Positions 38,835-52,706 of a stretch of DNA of 64,000 nt are shown in pieces. A model generated the notes under the pieces. It did not search any database and had not been told where the DNA came from. It worked only from the letters and a program-made list of their open reading frames with translations. The position numbers and the translations under genes were made by a program. Numbering within the stretch: the stretch's first letter is position 1; each line of letters starts with the position of its first letter. Origin of the DNA: Parapristionchus giblindavisi (taxonomy: Eukaryota; Nematoda; Chromadorea; Rhabditida; Diplogasteridae); the NCBI GenBank assembly GCA_943737045.1, contig CALSFV010000004.1, forward strand, positions 1,623,501-1,687,500, written 5' to 3'.

Positions 38835-41800
38835 ATGAAAGAGCGAAAAATTCTGAATAAGATAAACTATTTCAAAGTGGTCAATACGGCCAATATGCAA
38901 ATTTATATTCCAGTGCACTCTGTTTTTGGTACAAAACAATTCGTTACAAGTCAAATTGTCAATGAAACCTATCGAGTGATATACTATGTGAAAGAGGAAA
39001 AAATTCTGAATGACACAAACTTCAGTTCATGTCGATCTGTAACATTTTACTGCTGCTATAATGGCCGAAGTACAAAATTAGCTTTTACTCTGATATGGTC
39101 AAGATAACTTGAGAACTATGAAAATGAAAATGATACCTGCCGTGTCATAGACCAAATGAAAGAGCGAAAAATTCTGAATAAGATAAACTATTTCAAAGTG
39201 GTCAATACGGCCAATATGCAAATTTATATTCCAGTGCACTCTGTTTTTGGTACAAAACAATTCGTTACAAGTCAAATTGTCAATGAAACCTATCGAGTGA
39301 TATACTATGTGAAAGAGGAAAAAATTCTGAATGACACAAACTTCAGTTCATGTCGATCTGTAACATTTTACTGCTGCTATAATGGCCGAAGTACAAAATT
39401 AGCTTTTACTCTGATATGGTCAAGATAACTTGAGAACTATGAAAATGAAAATGATACCTGCCGTGTCATAGACCAAATGAAAGAGCGAAAAATTCTGAAT
39501 AAGATAAACTATTTCAAAGTGGTCAATACGGCCAATATGCAAATTTAAATTCCAGTGCTCTCTGTATTTGGTACAAAACAATTCGTTGCAAGTCAAATTG
39601 TCAATGATACTTATCGAGTGATATACTATGTGAAAGAGGAAAACATTCTGAATGACACAAACTTCAGTTCATATCGATCTGTAACATTTTACTGCTGCTA
39701 TAGTGACCGAAGTACAAAAGTAGCTTTTACTCTGATATGGTCAAGATATCTTGAGAAATATGAAAATGAAAATGATACCTGCCGTGTCATATACCAAATG
39801 AAAGAGCGAAAAATACTGAATAAGATAAACTATTTCAAAGTGGTCAATACGGCCAATATGCAAATTTATATTCCAGTGCTCTTTGTTTTTGGTACAAAAC
39901 AATTCGTTACAAGTCAAATTGTCACTGATACTTATCGAGTGATATACTATGTGAAAGAGGAAAAAATTCTGAATGACACAAACTTCAGTTCATTTCGATC
40001 TGTAACATTTTACTGCTGCTATAATGGCCGAAGTACAAAATTAGCTTTTACTCTGATATGGTCAAGATAACTTGAGAACTATGAAAATGAAAATGATACC
40101 TGCCGTGTCATATACCAAATGAAAGAGCGAAAAATTCTGAATAAGATAAACTATTTCAAAGTGGTCAATACGGCCAATATGCAAATTTAAATTCCAGTGC
40201 TCTCTGTTTTTGGTACAAAACAATTCGTTGCAAGTCAAATTGTCAATGATACTTATCGAGTGATATACTATGTGAAAGAGGAAAAAATTCTGAATGACAC
40301 AAACTTCAGTTCATATCGATCTGTAACATTTTACTGCTGCTATAGTGACTGATGTACAAAAGTAGCTTTTACTCTGATATGGTCAAGATATCTTGAGAAA
40401 TATGAAAATGAAAATGATACCTGCCGTGTCATATACCAAATGAAAGAGCGAAAAAAACTGAATAAGATAAACTATTTCAAAGTGGTCAATACGGCCAATA
40501 TGCAAATTTATATTCCAGGCACTCTGTTTTTGGTACAAAACAATTCGTTACAAGTCAAATTGTCAATGATACTTATCGAGTGATATACTATGTGAAAGAG
40601 GAAAAAATTCTGAATGACACAAACTTCAGTTCATGTCGATCTGTAACATTTTACTGCTGCTATAATGACCGAAGTACAAAAGTAGCTTTTACTCTGATAT
40701 GGTCAAGATAACTTGAGAACTATGAAAATGAAAATGATACCTGCCGTGTCATATACCAAATGAATGAGCGAAAAATTCTGAATAAGATAAACTATTTCAA
40801 AGTGGTCAATACGGCCAATATGCAAATTTAAATTCCAGTGCTCTATGTTTTTGGTACAAAACAATTCGTTTCAAGTCAAATTGTCAATGATACTTATCGA
40901 GTGATATACTATGTGAAAGAGGAAAAAATTCTGAATGACACAAACTTCAGTTCATATCGATCTGTAACATTTTACTGCTGCTATAGTGACCGAAATACAA
41001 AAGTAGCTTTTACTCTGATATGGTCAAGATATCTTGAGAAATATGAAAATGAAAATGATACCTGCCGTGTCATATACCAAATGAAAGAGCGAAAAATACT
41101 GAATAAGATAAACTATTTCAAAGTGGTCAATACGGCCAATATGCAAATTTATATTCCAGTGCTCTTTGTTTTTGGTACAAAACAATTCGTTGCAAGTCAA
41201 ATTGTCAATGATACTTATCGAGTGATATACTATGTGAAAGAGGAAAAAATTCTGAATGACACAAACTTCAGTTCATATCGATCTGTAACATTTTACTGCT
41301 GCTATAGTGACTGATGTACAAAAGTAGCTTTTACTCTGATATGGTCAAGATATCTTGAGAAATATGAAAATGAAAATGATACCTGCCGTGTCATATACCA
41401 AATGAAAGAGCGAAAAAAACTGAATAAGATAAACTATTTCAAAGTGGTCAATACGGCCAATATGCAAATTTATATTCCAGGCACTCTGTTTTTGGTACAA
41501 AACAATTCGTTACAAGTCAAATTGTCAATGATACTTATCGAGTGATATACTATGTGAAAGAGGAAAAAATTCTGAATGACACAAACTTCAGTTCATGTCG
41601 ATCTGTAACATTTTACTGCTGCTATAATGACCGAAGTACAAAAGTAGCTTTTACTCTGATATGGTCAAGATAACTTGAGAACTATGAAAATGAAAATGAT
41701 ACCTGCCGTGTCATATACCAAATGAATGAGCGAAAAATTCTGAATAAGATAAACTATTTCAAAGTGGTCAATACGGCCAATATGCAAATTTAAATTCCAG

Positions 41801-42684
41801 TGCTCTATGTTTTTGGTACAAAACAATTCGTTTCAAGTCAAATTGTCAATGATACTTATCGAGTGATATACTATGTGAAAGAGGAAAAAATTCTGAATGA
41901 CACAAACTTCAGTTCATATCGATCTGTAACATTTTACTGCTGCTATAGTGACCGAAATACAAAAGTAGCTTTTACTCTGATATGGTCAAGATATCTTGAG
42001 AAATATGAAAATGAAAATGATACCTGCCGTGTCATATACCAAATGAAAGAGCGAAAAAAACTGAATAAGATAAACTATTTCAAAGTGGTCAATACGGCCA
42101 ATATGCAAATTTATATTCCAGTGCTCTTTGTTTTTGGTACAAAACAATTCGTTACAAGTCAAATTATCAATGATACTTATCGAGTGATATACTATGTGAA
42201 AGAGGAAAAAATTCTGAATGACACAAACTTCAGTTCATGTCGATCTGTAACATTTTACTGCTGCTATAATGACCGAAGTACAAAAGTAGCTTTTACTCTG
42301 ATATGGTCAAGATAACTTGAGAACTATGAAAATGAAAATGATACCTGCCGTGTCATATACCAAATGAATGAGCGAAAAATTCTGAATAAGATAAACTATT
42401 TCAAAGTGGTCAATACGGCCAATATGCAAATTTAAATTCCAGTGCTCTATGTTTTTGGTACAAAACAATTCGTTGCAAGTCAAATTGTCAATGATACTTA
42501 TCGAGTGATATACTATGTGAAAGAGGAAAAAATTCTGAATGACACAAACTTCAGTTCATATCGATCTGTAACATTTTACTGCTGCTATAGTGACCGAAGT
42601 ACAAAAGTAGCTTTTACTCTGATATGGTCAAGATAACTTGAGAACTATGAAAATGAAAATGATACCTGCCGTGTCATATACCAA
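38835..42684. repeat. 3,850-bp 12-mer HOR unit
   Basis: Twelve monomers separate the first TGCACTCTG unit at 38,835 from its counterpart at 42,685. Matching markers at 39,156/43,006, 39,477/43,327 and 39,798/43,648 keep the same offset. One difference is the tail of the first unit: AAGATAAC at 39,105 but AAGATATC near 42,955, where two units join into one open frame. The second copy passes into domain 7 before completing the period. Confidence 0.75.
40440..41401. repeat. 962-bp 3-mer with GACTGATGTAC marker
   Basis: The first 3-mer runs from 40,440 and the second from 41,402. GACTGATGTAC, replacing GACCGAAGTAC, occurs at about 40,347 and 41,309, exactly 962 bp apart, each just before a GGCACTCTG unit with CGAAAAAAACTG. 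The double substitution adds an in-frame TGA. Confidence 0.8.
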
Positions 42685-45600
42685 ATGAAAGAGCGAAAAA
42701 TTCTGAATAAGATAAACTATTTCAAAGTGGTCAATACGGCCAATATGCAAATTTATATTCCAGTGCACTCTGTTTTTGGTACAAAACAATTCGTTACAAG
42801 TCAAATTGTCAATGAAACCTATCGAGTGATATACTGTGTGAAAGAGGAAAAAATTCTGAATGACACAAACTTCAGTTCATGTCGATCTGTAACATTTTAC
42901 TGCTGCTATAATGGCCGAAGTACAAAATTAGCTTTTACTCTGATATGGTCAAGATATCTTGAGAACTATGAAAATGAAAATGATACCTGCCGTGTCATAG
43001 ACCAAATGAAAGAGCGAAAAATTCTGAATAAGATAAACTATTTCAAAGTGGTCAATACGGCCAATATGCAAATTTATATTCCAGTGCACTCTGTTTTTGG
43101 TACAAAACAATTCGTTACAAGTCAAATTGTCAATGAAACCTATCGAGTGATATACTATGTGAAAGAGGAAAAAATTCTGAATGACACAAACTTCAGTTCA
43201 TGTCGATCTGTAACATTTTACTGCTGCTATAATGGCCGAAGTACAAAATTAGCTTTTACTCTGATATGGTCAAGATAACTTGAGAACTATGAAAATGAAA
43301 ATGATACCTGCCGTGTCATAGACCAAATGAAAGAGCGAAAAATTCTGAATAAGATAAACTATTTCAAAGTGGTCAATACGGCCAATATGCAAATTTAAAT
43401 TCCAGTGCTCTCTGTATTTGGTACAAAACAATTCGTTGCAAGTCAAATTGTCAATGATACTTATCGAGTGATATACTATGTGAAAGAGGAAAACATTCTG
43501 AATGACACAAACTTCAGTTCATATCGATCTGTAACATTTTACTGCTGCTATAGTGACCGAAGTACAAAAGTAGCTTTTACTCTGATATGGTCAAGATATC
43601 TTGAGAAATATGAAAATGAAAATGATACCTGCCGTGTCATATACCAAATGAAAGAGCGAAAAATACTGAATAAGATAAACTATTTCAAAGTGGTCAATAC
43701 GGCCAATATGCAAATTTATATTCCAGTGCTCTTTGTTTTTGGTACAAAACAATTCGTTACAAGTCAAATTGTCACTGATACTTATCGAGTGATATACTAT
43801 GTGAAAGAGGAAAAAATTCTGAATGACACAAACTTCAGTTCATTTCGATCTGTAACATTTTACTGCTGCTATAATGGCCGAAGTACAAAATTAGCTTTTA
43901 CTCTGATATGGTCAAGATAACTTGAGAACTATGAAAATGAAAATGATACCTGCCGTGTCATATACCAAATGAAAGAGCGAAAAATTCTGAATAAGATAAA
44001 CTATTTCAAAGTGGTCAATACGGCCAATATGCAAATTTAAATTCCAGTGCTCTCTGTTTTTGGTACAAAACAATTCGTTGCAAGTCAAATTGTCAATGAT
44101 ACTTATCGAGTGATATACTATGTGAAAGAGGAAAAAATTCTGAATGACACAAACTTCAGTTCATGTCGATCTGTAACATTTTACTGCTGCTATAATGGCC
44201 GAAGTACAAAATTAGCTTTTACTCTGATATGGTCAAGATAACTTGAGAACAATGAAAATGAAAATGATACCTGCCGTGTCATAGACCAAATGAAAGAGCG
44301 AAAAATTCTGAATAAGATAAACTATTTCAAAGTGGTCAATACGGCCAATATGCAAATTTATATTCCAGTGCACTCTGTTTTTGGTACAAAACAATTCGTT
44401 ACAAGTCAAATTGTCAATGAAACCTATCGAGTGATATACTATGTGAAAGAGGAAAAAATTCTGAATGACACAAACTTCAGTTCATGTCGATCTGTAACAT
44501 TTTACTGCTGCTATAATGGCCGAAGTACAAAATTAGCTTTTAGTCTGTTATGGTCAAGATAACTTGAGAACTATGAAAATGAAAATGATACCTGCCGTGT
44601 CATAGACCAAATGAAAGAGCGAAAAATTCTGAATAAGATAAACTATTTCAAAGTGGTCAATACGGCCAATATGCAAATTTAAATTCCAGTGCTCTCTGTA
44701 TTTGGTACAAAACAATTCGTTGCAAGTCAAATTGTCAATGATACTTATCGAGTGATATACTATGTGAAAGAGGAAAAAATTCTGAATGACACAAACTTCA
44801 GTTCATATCGATCTGTAACATTTTACTGCTGCTATAGTGACCGAAGTACAAAAGTAGCTTTTACTCTGATATGGTCAAGATATCTTGAGAAATATGAAAA
44901 TGAAAATGATACCTGCCGTGTCATATACCAAATGAAAGAGCGAAAAATACTGAATAAGATAAACTATTTCAAAGTGGTCAATACGGCCAATATGCAAATT
45001 TATATTCCAGTGCTCTTTGTTTTTGGTACAAAACAATTCGTTACAAGTCAAATTGTCACTGATACTTATCGAGTGATATACTATGTGAAAGAGGAAAAAA
45101 TTCTGAATGACACAAACTTCAGTTCATTTCGATCTGTAACATTTTACTGCTGCTATAATGGCCGAAGTACAAAATTAGCTTTTACTCTGATATGGTCAAG
45201 ATAACTTGAGAACTATGAAAATGAAAATGATACCTGCCGTGTCATATACCAAATGAAAGAGCGAAAAATTCTGAATAAGATAAACTATTTCAAAGTGGTC
45301 AATACGGCCAATATGCAAATTTAAATTCAGTGCTCTCTGTTTTTGGTACAAAACAATTCGTTGCAAGTCAAATTGTCAATGATACTTATCGAGTGATATA
45401 CTATGTGAAAGAGGAAAAAATTCTGAATGACACAAACTTCAGTTCATATCGATCTGTAACATTTTACTGCTGCTATAGTGACCGAAGTACAAAAGTAGCT
45501 TTTACTCTGATATGGTCAAGATATCTTGAGAAATATGAAAATGAAAATGATACCTGCCGTGTCATATACCAAATGAAAGAGCGAAAAATTCTGAATAAGA

Positions 45601-45774
45601 TAAACTATTTCAAAGTGGTCAATACGGCCAATATGCAAATTTATATTCCAGTGCTCTTTGTTTTTGGTACAAAACAATTCGTTACAAGTCAAATTGTCAC
45701 TGATACTTATCGAGTGATATACTATGTGAAAGAGGAAAAAATTCTGAATGACACAAACTTCAGTTCATTTCGAT

Positions 45775-45860
45775 CTGTAACATTTTACTGCTGCTATAAT
45801 GGCCGAAGTACAAAATTAGCTTTTACTCTGATATGGTCAAGATAACTTGAGAACAATGAA
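45775..45860. other. Recombinant HOR junction
   Basis: The unit anchored at 45,573 has CATTTCGATC as in the last monomer of the canonical 6-mer, but is followed by GAACAATG and CATAGACC and then by the TGCACTCTG unit at 45,894. The CTCTCTG/ATGGCCG monomer that should lie between is missing. Confidence 0.65.
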
Positions 45861-47817
45861 AATGAAAATGATACCTGCCGTGTCATAGACCAAATGAAAG
45901 AGCGAAAAATTCTGAATAAGATAAACTATTTCAAAGTGGTCAATACGGCCAATATGCAAATTTATATTCCAGTGCACTCTGTTTTTGGTACAAAACAATT
46001 CGTTACAAGTCAAATTGTCAATGAAACCTATCGAGTGATATACTATGTGAAAGAGGAAAAAATTCTGAATGACACAAACTTCAGTTCATGTCGATCTGTA
46101 ACATTTTACTGCTGCTATAATGGCCGAAGTACAAAATTAGCTTTTACTCTGATATGGTCAAGATAACTTGAGAACTATGAAAATGAAAATGATACCTGCC
46201 GTGTCATAGACCAAATGAAAGAGCGAAAAATTCTGAATAAGATAAACTATTTCAAAGTGGTCAATACGGCCAATATGCAAATTTAAATTCCAGTGCTCTC
46301 TGTATTTGGTACAAAACAATTCGTTGCAAGTCAAATTGTCAATGATACTTATCGAGTGATATACTATGTGAAAGAGGAAAAAATTCTGAATGACACAAAC
46401 TTCAGTTCATATCGATCTGTAACATTTTACTGCTGCTATAGTGACCGAAGTACAAAAGTAGCTTTTACTCTGATATGGTCAAGATATCTTGAGAAATATG
46501 AAAATGAAAATGATACCTGCCGTGTCATATACCAAATGAAAGAGCGAAAAATACTGAATAAGATAAACTATTTCAAAGTGGTCAATACGGCCAATATGCA
46601 AATTTATATTCCAGTGCTCTTTGTTTTTGGTACAAAACAATTCGTTACAAGTCAAATTGTCACTGATACTTATCGAGTGATATACTATGTGAAAGAGGAA
46701 AAAATTCTGAATGACACAAACTTCAGTTCATTTCGATCTGTAACATTTTACTGCTGCTATAATGGCCGAAGTACAAAATTAGCTTTTACTCTGATATGGT
46801 CAAGATAACTTGAGAACTATGAAAATGAAAATGATACCTGCCGTGTCATATACCAAATGAAAGAGCGAAAAATTCTGAATAAGATAAACTATTTCAAAGT
46901 GGTCAATACGGCCAATATGCAAATTTAAATTCAGTGCTCTCTGTTTTTGGTACAAAACAATTCGTTGCAAGTCAAATTGTCAATGATACTTATCGAGTGA
47001 TATACTATGTGAAAGAGGAAAAAATTCTGAATGACACAAACTTCAGTTCATATCGATCTGTAACATTTTACTGCTGCTATAGTGACCGAAGTACAAAAGT
47101 AGCTTTTACTCTGATATGGTCAAGATATCTTGAGAAATATGAAAATGAAAATGATACCTGCCGTGTCATATACCAAATGAAAGAGCGAAAAATTCTGAAT
47201 AAGATAAACTATTTCAAAGTGGTCAATACGGCCAATATGCAAATTTAAATTCAGTGCTCTCTGTTTTTGGTACAAAACAATTCGTTGCAAGTCAAATTGT
47301 CAATGATACTTATCGAGTGATATACTATGTGAAAGAGGAAAAAATTCTGAATGACACAAACTTCAGTTCATATCGATCTGTAACATTTTACTGCTGCTAT
47401 AGTGACCGAAGTACAAAAGTAGCTTTTACTCTGATATGGTCAAGATATCTTGAGAAATATGAAAATGAAAATGATACCTGCCGTGTCATATACCAAATGA
47501 AAGAGCGAAAAATTCTGAATAAGATAAACTATTTCAAAGTGGTCAATACGGCCAATATGCAAATTTATATTCCAGTGCTCTTTGTTTTTGGTACAAAACA
47601 ATTCGTTACAAGTCAAATTGTCACTGATACTTATCGAGTGATATACTATGTGAAAGAGGAAAAAATTCTGAATGACACAAACTTCAGTTCATTTCGATCT
47701 GTAACATTTTACTGCTGCTATAATGGCCGAAGTACAAAATTAGCTTTTACTCTGATATGGTCAAGATAACTTGAGAACTATGAAAATGAAAATGATACCT
47801 GCCGTGTCATATACCAA

Positions 47818-49742
47818 ATGAAAGAGCGAAAAATTCTGAATAAGATAAACTATTTCAAAGTGGTCAATACGGCCAATATGCAAATTTAAATTCCAGTGCT
47901 CTCTGTTTTTGGTACAAAACAATTCGTTGCAAGTCAAATTGTCAATGATACTTATCGAGTGATATACTATGTGAAAGAGGAAAAAATTCTGAATGACACA
48001 AACTTCAGTTCATGTCGATCTGTAACATTTTACTGCTGCTATAATGGCCGAAGTACAAAATTAGCTTTTACTCTGATATGGTCAAGATAACTTGAGAACA
48101 ATGAAAATGAAAATGATACCTGCCGTGTCATAGACCAAATGAAAGAGCGAAAAATTCTGAATAAGATAAACTATTTCAAAGTGGTCAATACGGCCAATAT
48201 GCAAATTTATATTCCAGTGCACTCTGTTTTTGGTACAAAACAATTCGTTACAAGTCAAATTGTCAATGAAACCTATCGAGTGATATACTATGTGAAAGAG
48301 GAAAAAATTCTGAATGACACAAACTTCAGTTCATGTCGATCTGTAACATTTTACTGCTGCTATAATGGCCGAAGTACAAAATTAGCTTTTACTCTGATAT
48401 GGTCAAGATAACTTGAGAACTATGAAAATGAAAATGATACCTGCCGTGTCATAGACCAAATGAAAGAGCGAAAAATTCTGAATAAGATAAACTATTTCAA
48501 AGTGGTCAATACGGCCAATATGCAAATTTAAATTCCAGTGCTCTCTGTATTTGGTACAAAACAATTCGTTGCAAGTCAAATTGTCAATGATACTTATCGA
48601 GTGATATACTATGTGAAAGAGGAAAAAATTCTGAATGACACAAACTTCAGTTCATATCGATCTGTAACATTTTACTGCTGCTATAGTGACCGAAGTACAA
48701 AAGTAGCTTTTACTCTGATATGGTCAAGATATCTTGAGAAATATGAAAATGAAAATGATACCTGCCGTGTCATATACCAAATGAAAGAGCGAAAAATACT
48801 GAATAAGATAAACTATTTCAAAGTGGTCAATACGGCCAATATGCAAATTTATATTCCAGTGCTCTTTGTTTTTGGTACAAAACAATTCGTTACAAGTCAA
48901 ATTGTCACTGATACTTATCGAGTGATATACTATGTGAAAGAGGAAAAAATTCTGAATGACACAAACTTCAGTTCATTTCGATCTGTAACATTTTACTGCT
49001 GCTATAATGGCCGAAGTACAAAATTAGCTTTTACTCTGATATGGTCAAGATAACTTGAGAACTATGAAAATGAAAATGATACCTGCCGTGTCATATACCA
49101 AATGAAAGAGCGAAAAATTCTGAATAAGATAAACTATTTCAAAGTGGTCAATACGGCCAATATGCAAATTTAAATTCAGTGCTCTCTGTTTTTGGTACAA
49201 AACAATTCGTTGCAAGTCAAATTGTCAATGATACTTATCGAGTGATATACTATGTGAAAGAGGAAAAAATTCTGAATGACACAAACTTCAGTTCATATCG
49301 ATCTGTAACATTTTACTGCTGCTATAGTGACCGAAGTACAAAAGTAGCTTTTACTCTGATATGGTCAAGATATCTTGAGAAATATGAAAATGAAAATGAT
49401 ACCTGCCGTGTCATATACCAAATGAAAGAGCGAAAAATTCTGAATAAGATAAACTATTTCAAAGTGGTCAATACGGCCAATATGCAAATTTATATTCCAG
49501 TGCTCTTTGTTTTTGGTACAAAACAATTCGTTACAAGTCAAATTGTCACTGATACTTATCGAGTGATATACTATGTGAAAGAGGAAAAAATTCTGAATGA
49601 CACAAACTTCAGTTCATTTCGATCTGTAACATTTTACTGCTGCTATAATGGCCGAAGTACAAAATTAGCTTTTACTCTGATATGGTCAAGATAACTTGAG
49701 AACTATGAAAATGAAAATGATACCTGCCGTGTCATATACCAA
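47818..49742. repeat. 1,925-bp 6-mer HOR, canonical copy
   Basis: Monomers are anchored at 47,818, 48,139, 48,460, 48,781, 49,102 and 49,422. The 1,925-bp length is 6 x 321 minus one base, lost in AAATTCAGTG near 49,175. A copy of the same order starts at 49,743, and an earlier copy of the same order starts at 43,969. The earlier copy carries the private changes GAAAACATTC just upstream of it and TTTAGTCTGTTATGG near 44,540. Confidence 0.87.
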
Positions 49743-51667
49743 ATGAAAGAGCGAAAAATTCTGAATAAGATAAACTATTTCAAAGTGGTCAATACGGCCA
49801 ATATGCAAATTTAAATTCCAGTGCTCTCTGTTTTTGGTACAAAACAATTCGTTGCAAGTCAAATTGTCAATGATACTTATCGAGTGATATACTATGTGAA
49901 AGAGGAAAAAATTCTGAATGACACAAACTTCAGTTCATGTCGATCTGTAACATTTTACTGCTGCTATAATGGCCGAAGTACAAAATTAGCTTTTACTCTG
50001 ATATGGTCAAGATAACTTGAGAACAATGAAAATGAAAATGATACCTGCCGTGTCATAGACCAAATGAAAGAGCGAAAAATTCTGAATAAGATAAACTATT
50101 TCAAAGTGGTCAATACGGCCAATATGCAAATTTATATTCCAGTGCACTCTGTTTTTGGTACAAAACAATTCGTTACAAGTCAAATTGTCAATGAAACCTA
50201 TCGAGTGATATACTATGTGAAAGAGGAAAAAATTCTGAATGACACAAACTTCAGTTCATGTCGATCTGTAACATTTTACTGCTGCTATAATGGCCGAAGT
50301 ACAAAATTAGCTTTTACTCTGATATGGTCAAGATAACTTGAGAACTATGAAAATGAAAATGATACCTGCCGTGTCATAGACCAAATGAAAGAGCGAAAAA
50401 TTCTGAATAAGATAAACTATTTCAAAGTGGTCAATACGGCCAATATGCAAATTTAAATTCCAGTGCTCTCTGTATTTGGTACAAAACAATTCGTTGCAAG
50501 TCAAATTGTCAATGATACTTATCGAGTGATATACTATGTGAAAGAGGAAAAAATTCTGAATGACACAAACTTCAGTTCATATCGATCTGTAACATTTTAC
50601 TGCTGCTATAGTGACCGAAGTACAAAAGTAGCTTTTACTCTGATATGGTCAAGATATCTTGAGAAATATGAAAATGAAAATGATACCTGCCGTGTCATAT
50701 ACCAAATGAAAGAGCGAAAAATACTGAATAAGATAAACTATTTCAAAGTGGTCAATACGGCCAATATGCAAATTTATATTCCAGTGCTCTTTGTTTTTGG
50801 TACAAAACAATTCGTTACAAGTCAAATTGTCACTGATACTTATCGAGTGATATACTATGTGAAAGAGGAAAAAATTCTGAATGACACAAACTTCAGTTCA
50901 TTTCGATCTGTAACATTTTACTGCTGCTATAATGGCCGAAGTACAAAATTAGCTTTTACTCTGATATGGTCAAGATAACTTGAGAACTATGAAAATGAAA
51001 ATGATACCTGCCGTGTCATATACCAAATGAAAGAGCGAAAAATTCTGAATAAGATAAACTATTTCAAAGTGGTCAATACGGCCAATATGCAAATTTAAAT
51101 TCAGTGCTCTCTGTTTTTGGTACAAAACAATTCGTTGCAAGTCAAATTGTCAATGATACTTATCGAGTGATATACTATGTGAAAGAGGAAAAAATTCTGA
51201 ATGACACAAACTTCAGTTCATATCGATCTGTAACATTTTACTGCTGCTATAGTGACCGAAGTACAAAAGTAGCTTTTACTCTGATATGGTCAAGATATCT
51301 TGAGAAATATGAAAATGAAAATGATACCTGCCGTGTCATATACCAAATGAAAGAGCGAAAAATTCTGAATAAGATAAACTATTTCAAAGTGGTCAATACG
51401 GCCAATATGCAAATTTATATTCCAGTGCTCTTTGTTTTTGGTACAAAACAATTCGTTACAAGTCAAATTGTCACTGATACTTATCGAGTGATATACTATG
51501 TGAAAGAGGAAAAAATTCTGAATGACACAAACTTCAGTTCATTTCGATCTGTAACATTTTACTGCTGCTATAATGGCCGAAGTACAAAATTAGCTTTTAC
51601 TCTGATATGGTCAAGATAACTTGAGAACTATGAAAATGAAAATGATACCTGCCGTGTCATATACCAA
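49743..51667. repeat. 1,925-bp 6-mer HOR, second adjacent copy
   Basis: Monomers are anchored at 49,743, 50,064, 50,385, 50,706, 51,027 and 51,347. The marker order is the same as in the preceding copy, and every translated segment that I compared between the two is identical, which suggests very recent amplification. Confidence 0.87.
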
Positions 51668-52589
51668 ATGAAAGAGCGAAAAATTCTGAATAAGATAAAC
51701 TATTTCAAAGTGGTCAATACGGCCAATATGCAAATTTAAATTCCAGTGCTCTCTGTTTTTGGTACAAAACAATTCGTTGCAAGTCAAATTGTCAATGATA
51801 CTTATCGAGTGATATACTATGTGAAAGAGGAAAAAATTCTGAATGACACAAACTTCAGTTCATATCGATCTGTAACATTTTACTGCTGCTATAGTGACCG
51901 AAGTACAAAAGTAGCTTTTACTCTGATATGGTCAAGATATCTTGAGAAATATGAAAATGAAAATGATACCTGTCGTGTCATATACCAAATGAAAGAGCGA
52001 AAAATTCTGAATAAGATAAACTATTTCAAAGTGGTCAATACGGCCAATATGCAAATTTATATTCCAGTGCTCTTTGTTTTTGGTACAAAACAATTCGTTA
52101 CAAGTCAAATTGTCACTGATACTTATCGAGTGATATACTATGTGAAAGAGGAAAAAATTCTGAATGACACAAACTTCAGTTCATTTCGATCTGTAACATT
52201 TTACTGCTGCTATAATGGCCGAAGTACAAAATTAGCTTTTACTCTGATATGGTCAAGATAACTTGAGAACTATGAAAATGAAAATGATACCTGCCGTGTC
52301 ATATACCAAATGAAAGAGCGAAAAATTCTGAATAAGATAAACTATTTCAAAGTGGTCAATACGGCCAATATGCAAATTTAAATTCCAGTGCTCTCTGTTT
52401 TTGGTACAAAACAATTCGTTGCAAGTCAAATTGTCAATGATACTTATCGAGTGATATACTATGTGAAAGAGGAAAAAATTCTGAATGACACAAACTTCAG
52501 TTCATGTCGATCTGTAACATTTTACTGCTGCTATAATGGCCGAAGTACAAAATTAGCTTTTACTCTGATATGGTCAAGATAACTTGAGA

Positions 52590-52706
52590 ACAATGAAAAT
52601 GAAAATGATACCTGCCGTGTCATAGACCAAATGAAAGAGCGAAAAATTCTGAATAAGATAAACTATTTCAAAGTGGTCAATACGGCCAATATGCAAATTT
52701 AAATTC
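52590..52706. other. Recombinant HOR junction
   Basis: GAACAATG and CATAGACC, which in the canonical 6-mer precede a TGCACTCTG monomer, here lead directly into an AAATTCAGTG monomer (anchor 52,631). The TGCACTCTG unit and the CTGTATTTGG pair have been skipped. The switch lies between the two sets of markers. Confidence 0.7.

Larger units (their letters stand above)
37232..43968. repeat. Domain 6: 962-bp and 3,850-bp periods
   Basis: Anchors are 37,232, 37,553, 37,873, 38,194, 38,514, 38,835, 39,156, 39,477, 39,798, 40,119, 40,440, 40,760, 41,081, 41,402, 41,722, 42,043, 42,364, 42,685, 43,006, 43,327 and 43,648. The block anchored at 38,835-39,798 recurs at 42,685-43,648 with a 3,850-bp offset, including TGCACTCTG, CATAGACC, CTGTATTTGG and GAAAACATTCTG. 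Between them a 962-bp 3-mer repeats (40,440 and 41,402), carrying ATGAATGAGCG, GTTTCAAG, CGAAATAC and the marker GACTGATGTAC. This domain is rich in AAGATATC tails, which remove the usual TAA. Confidence 0.88.
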
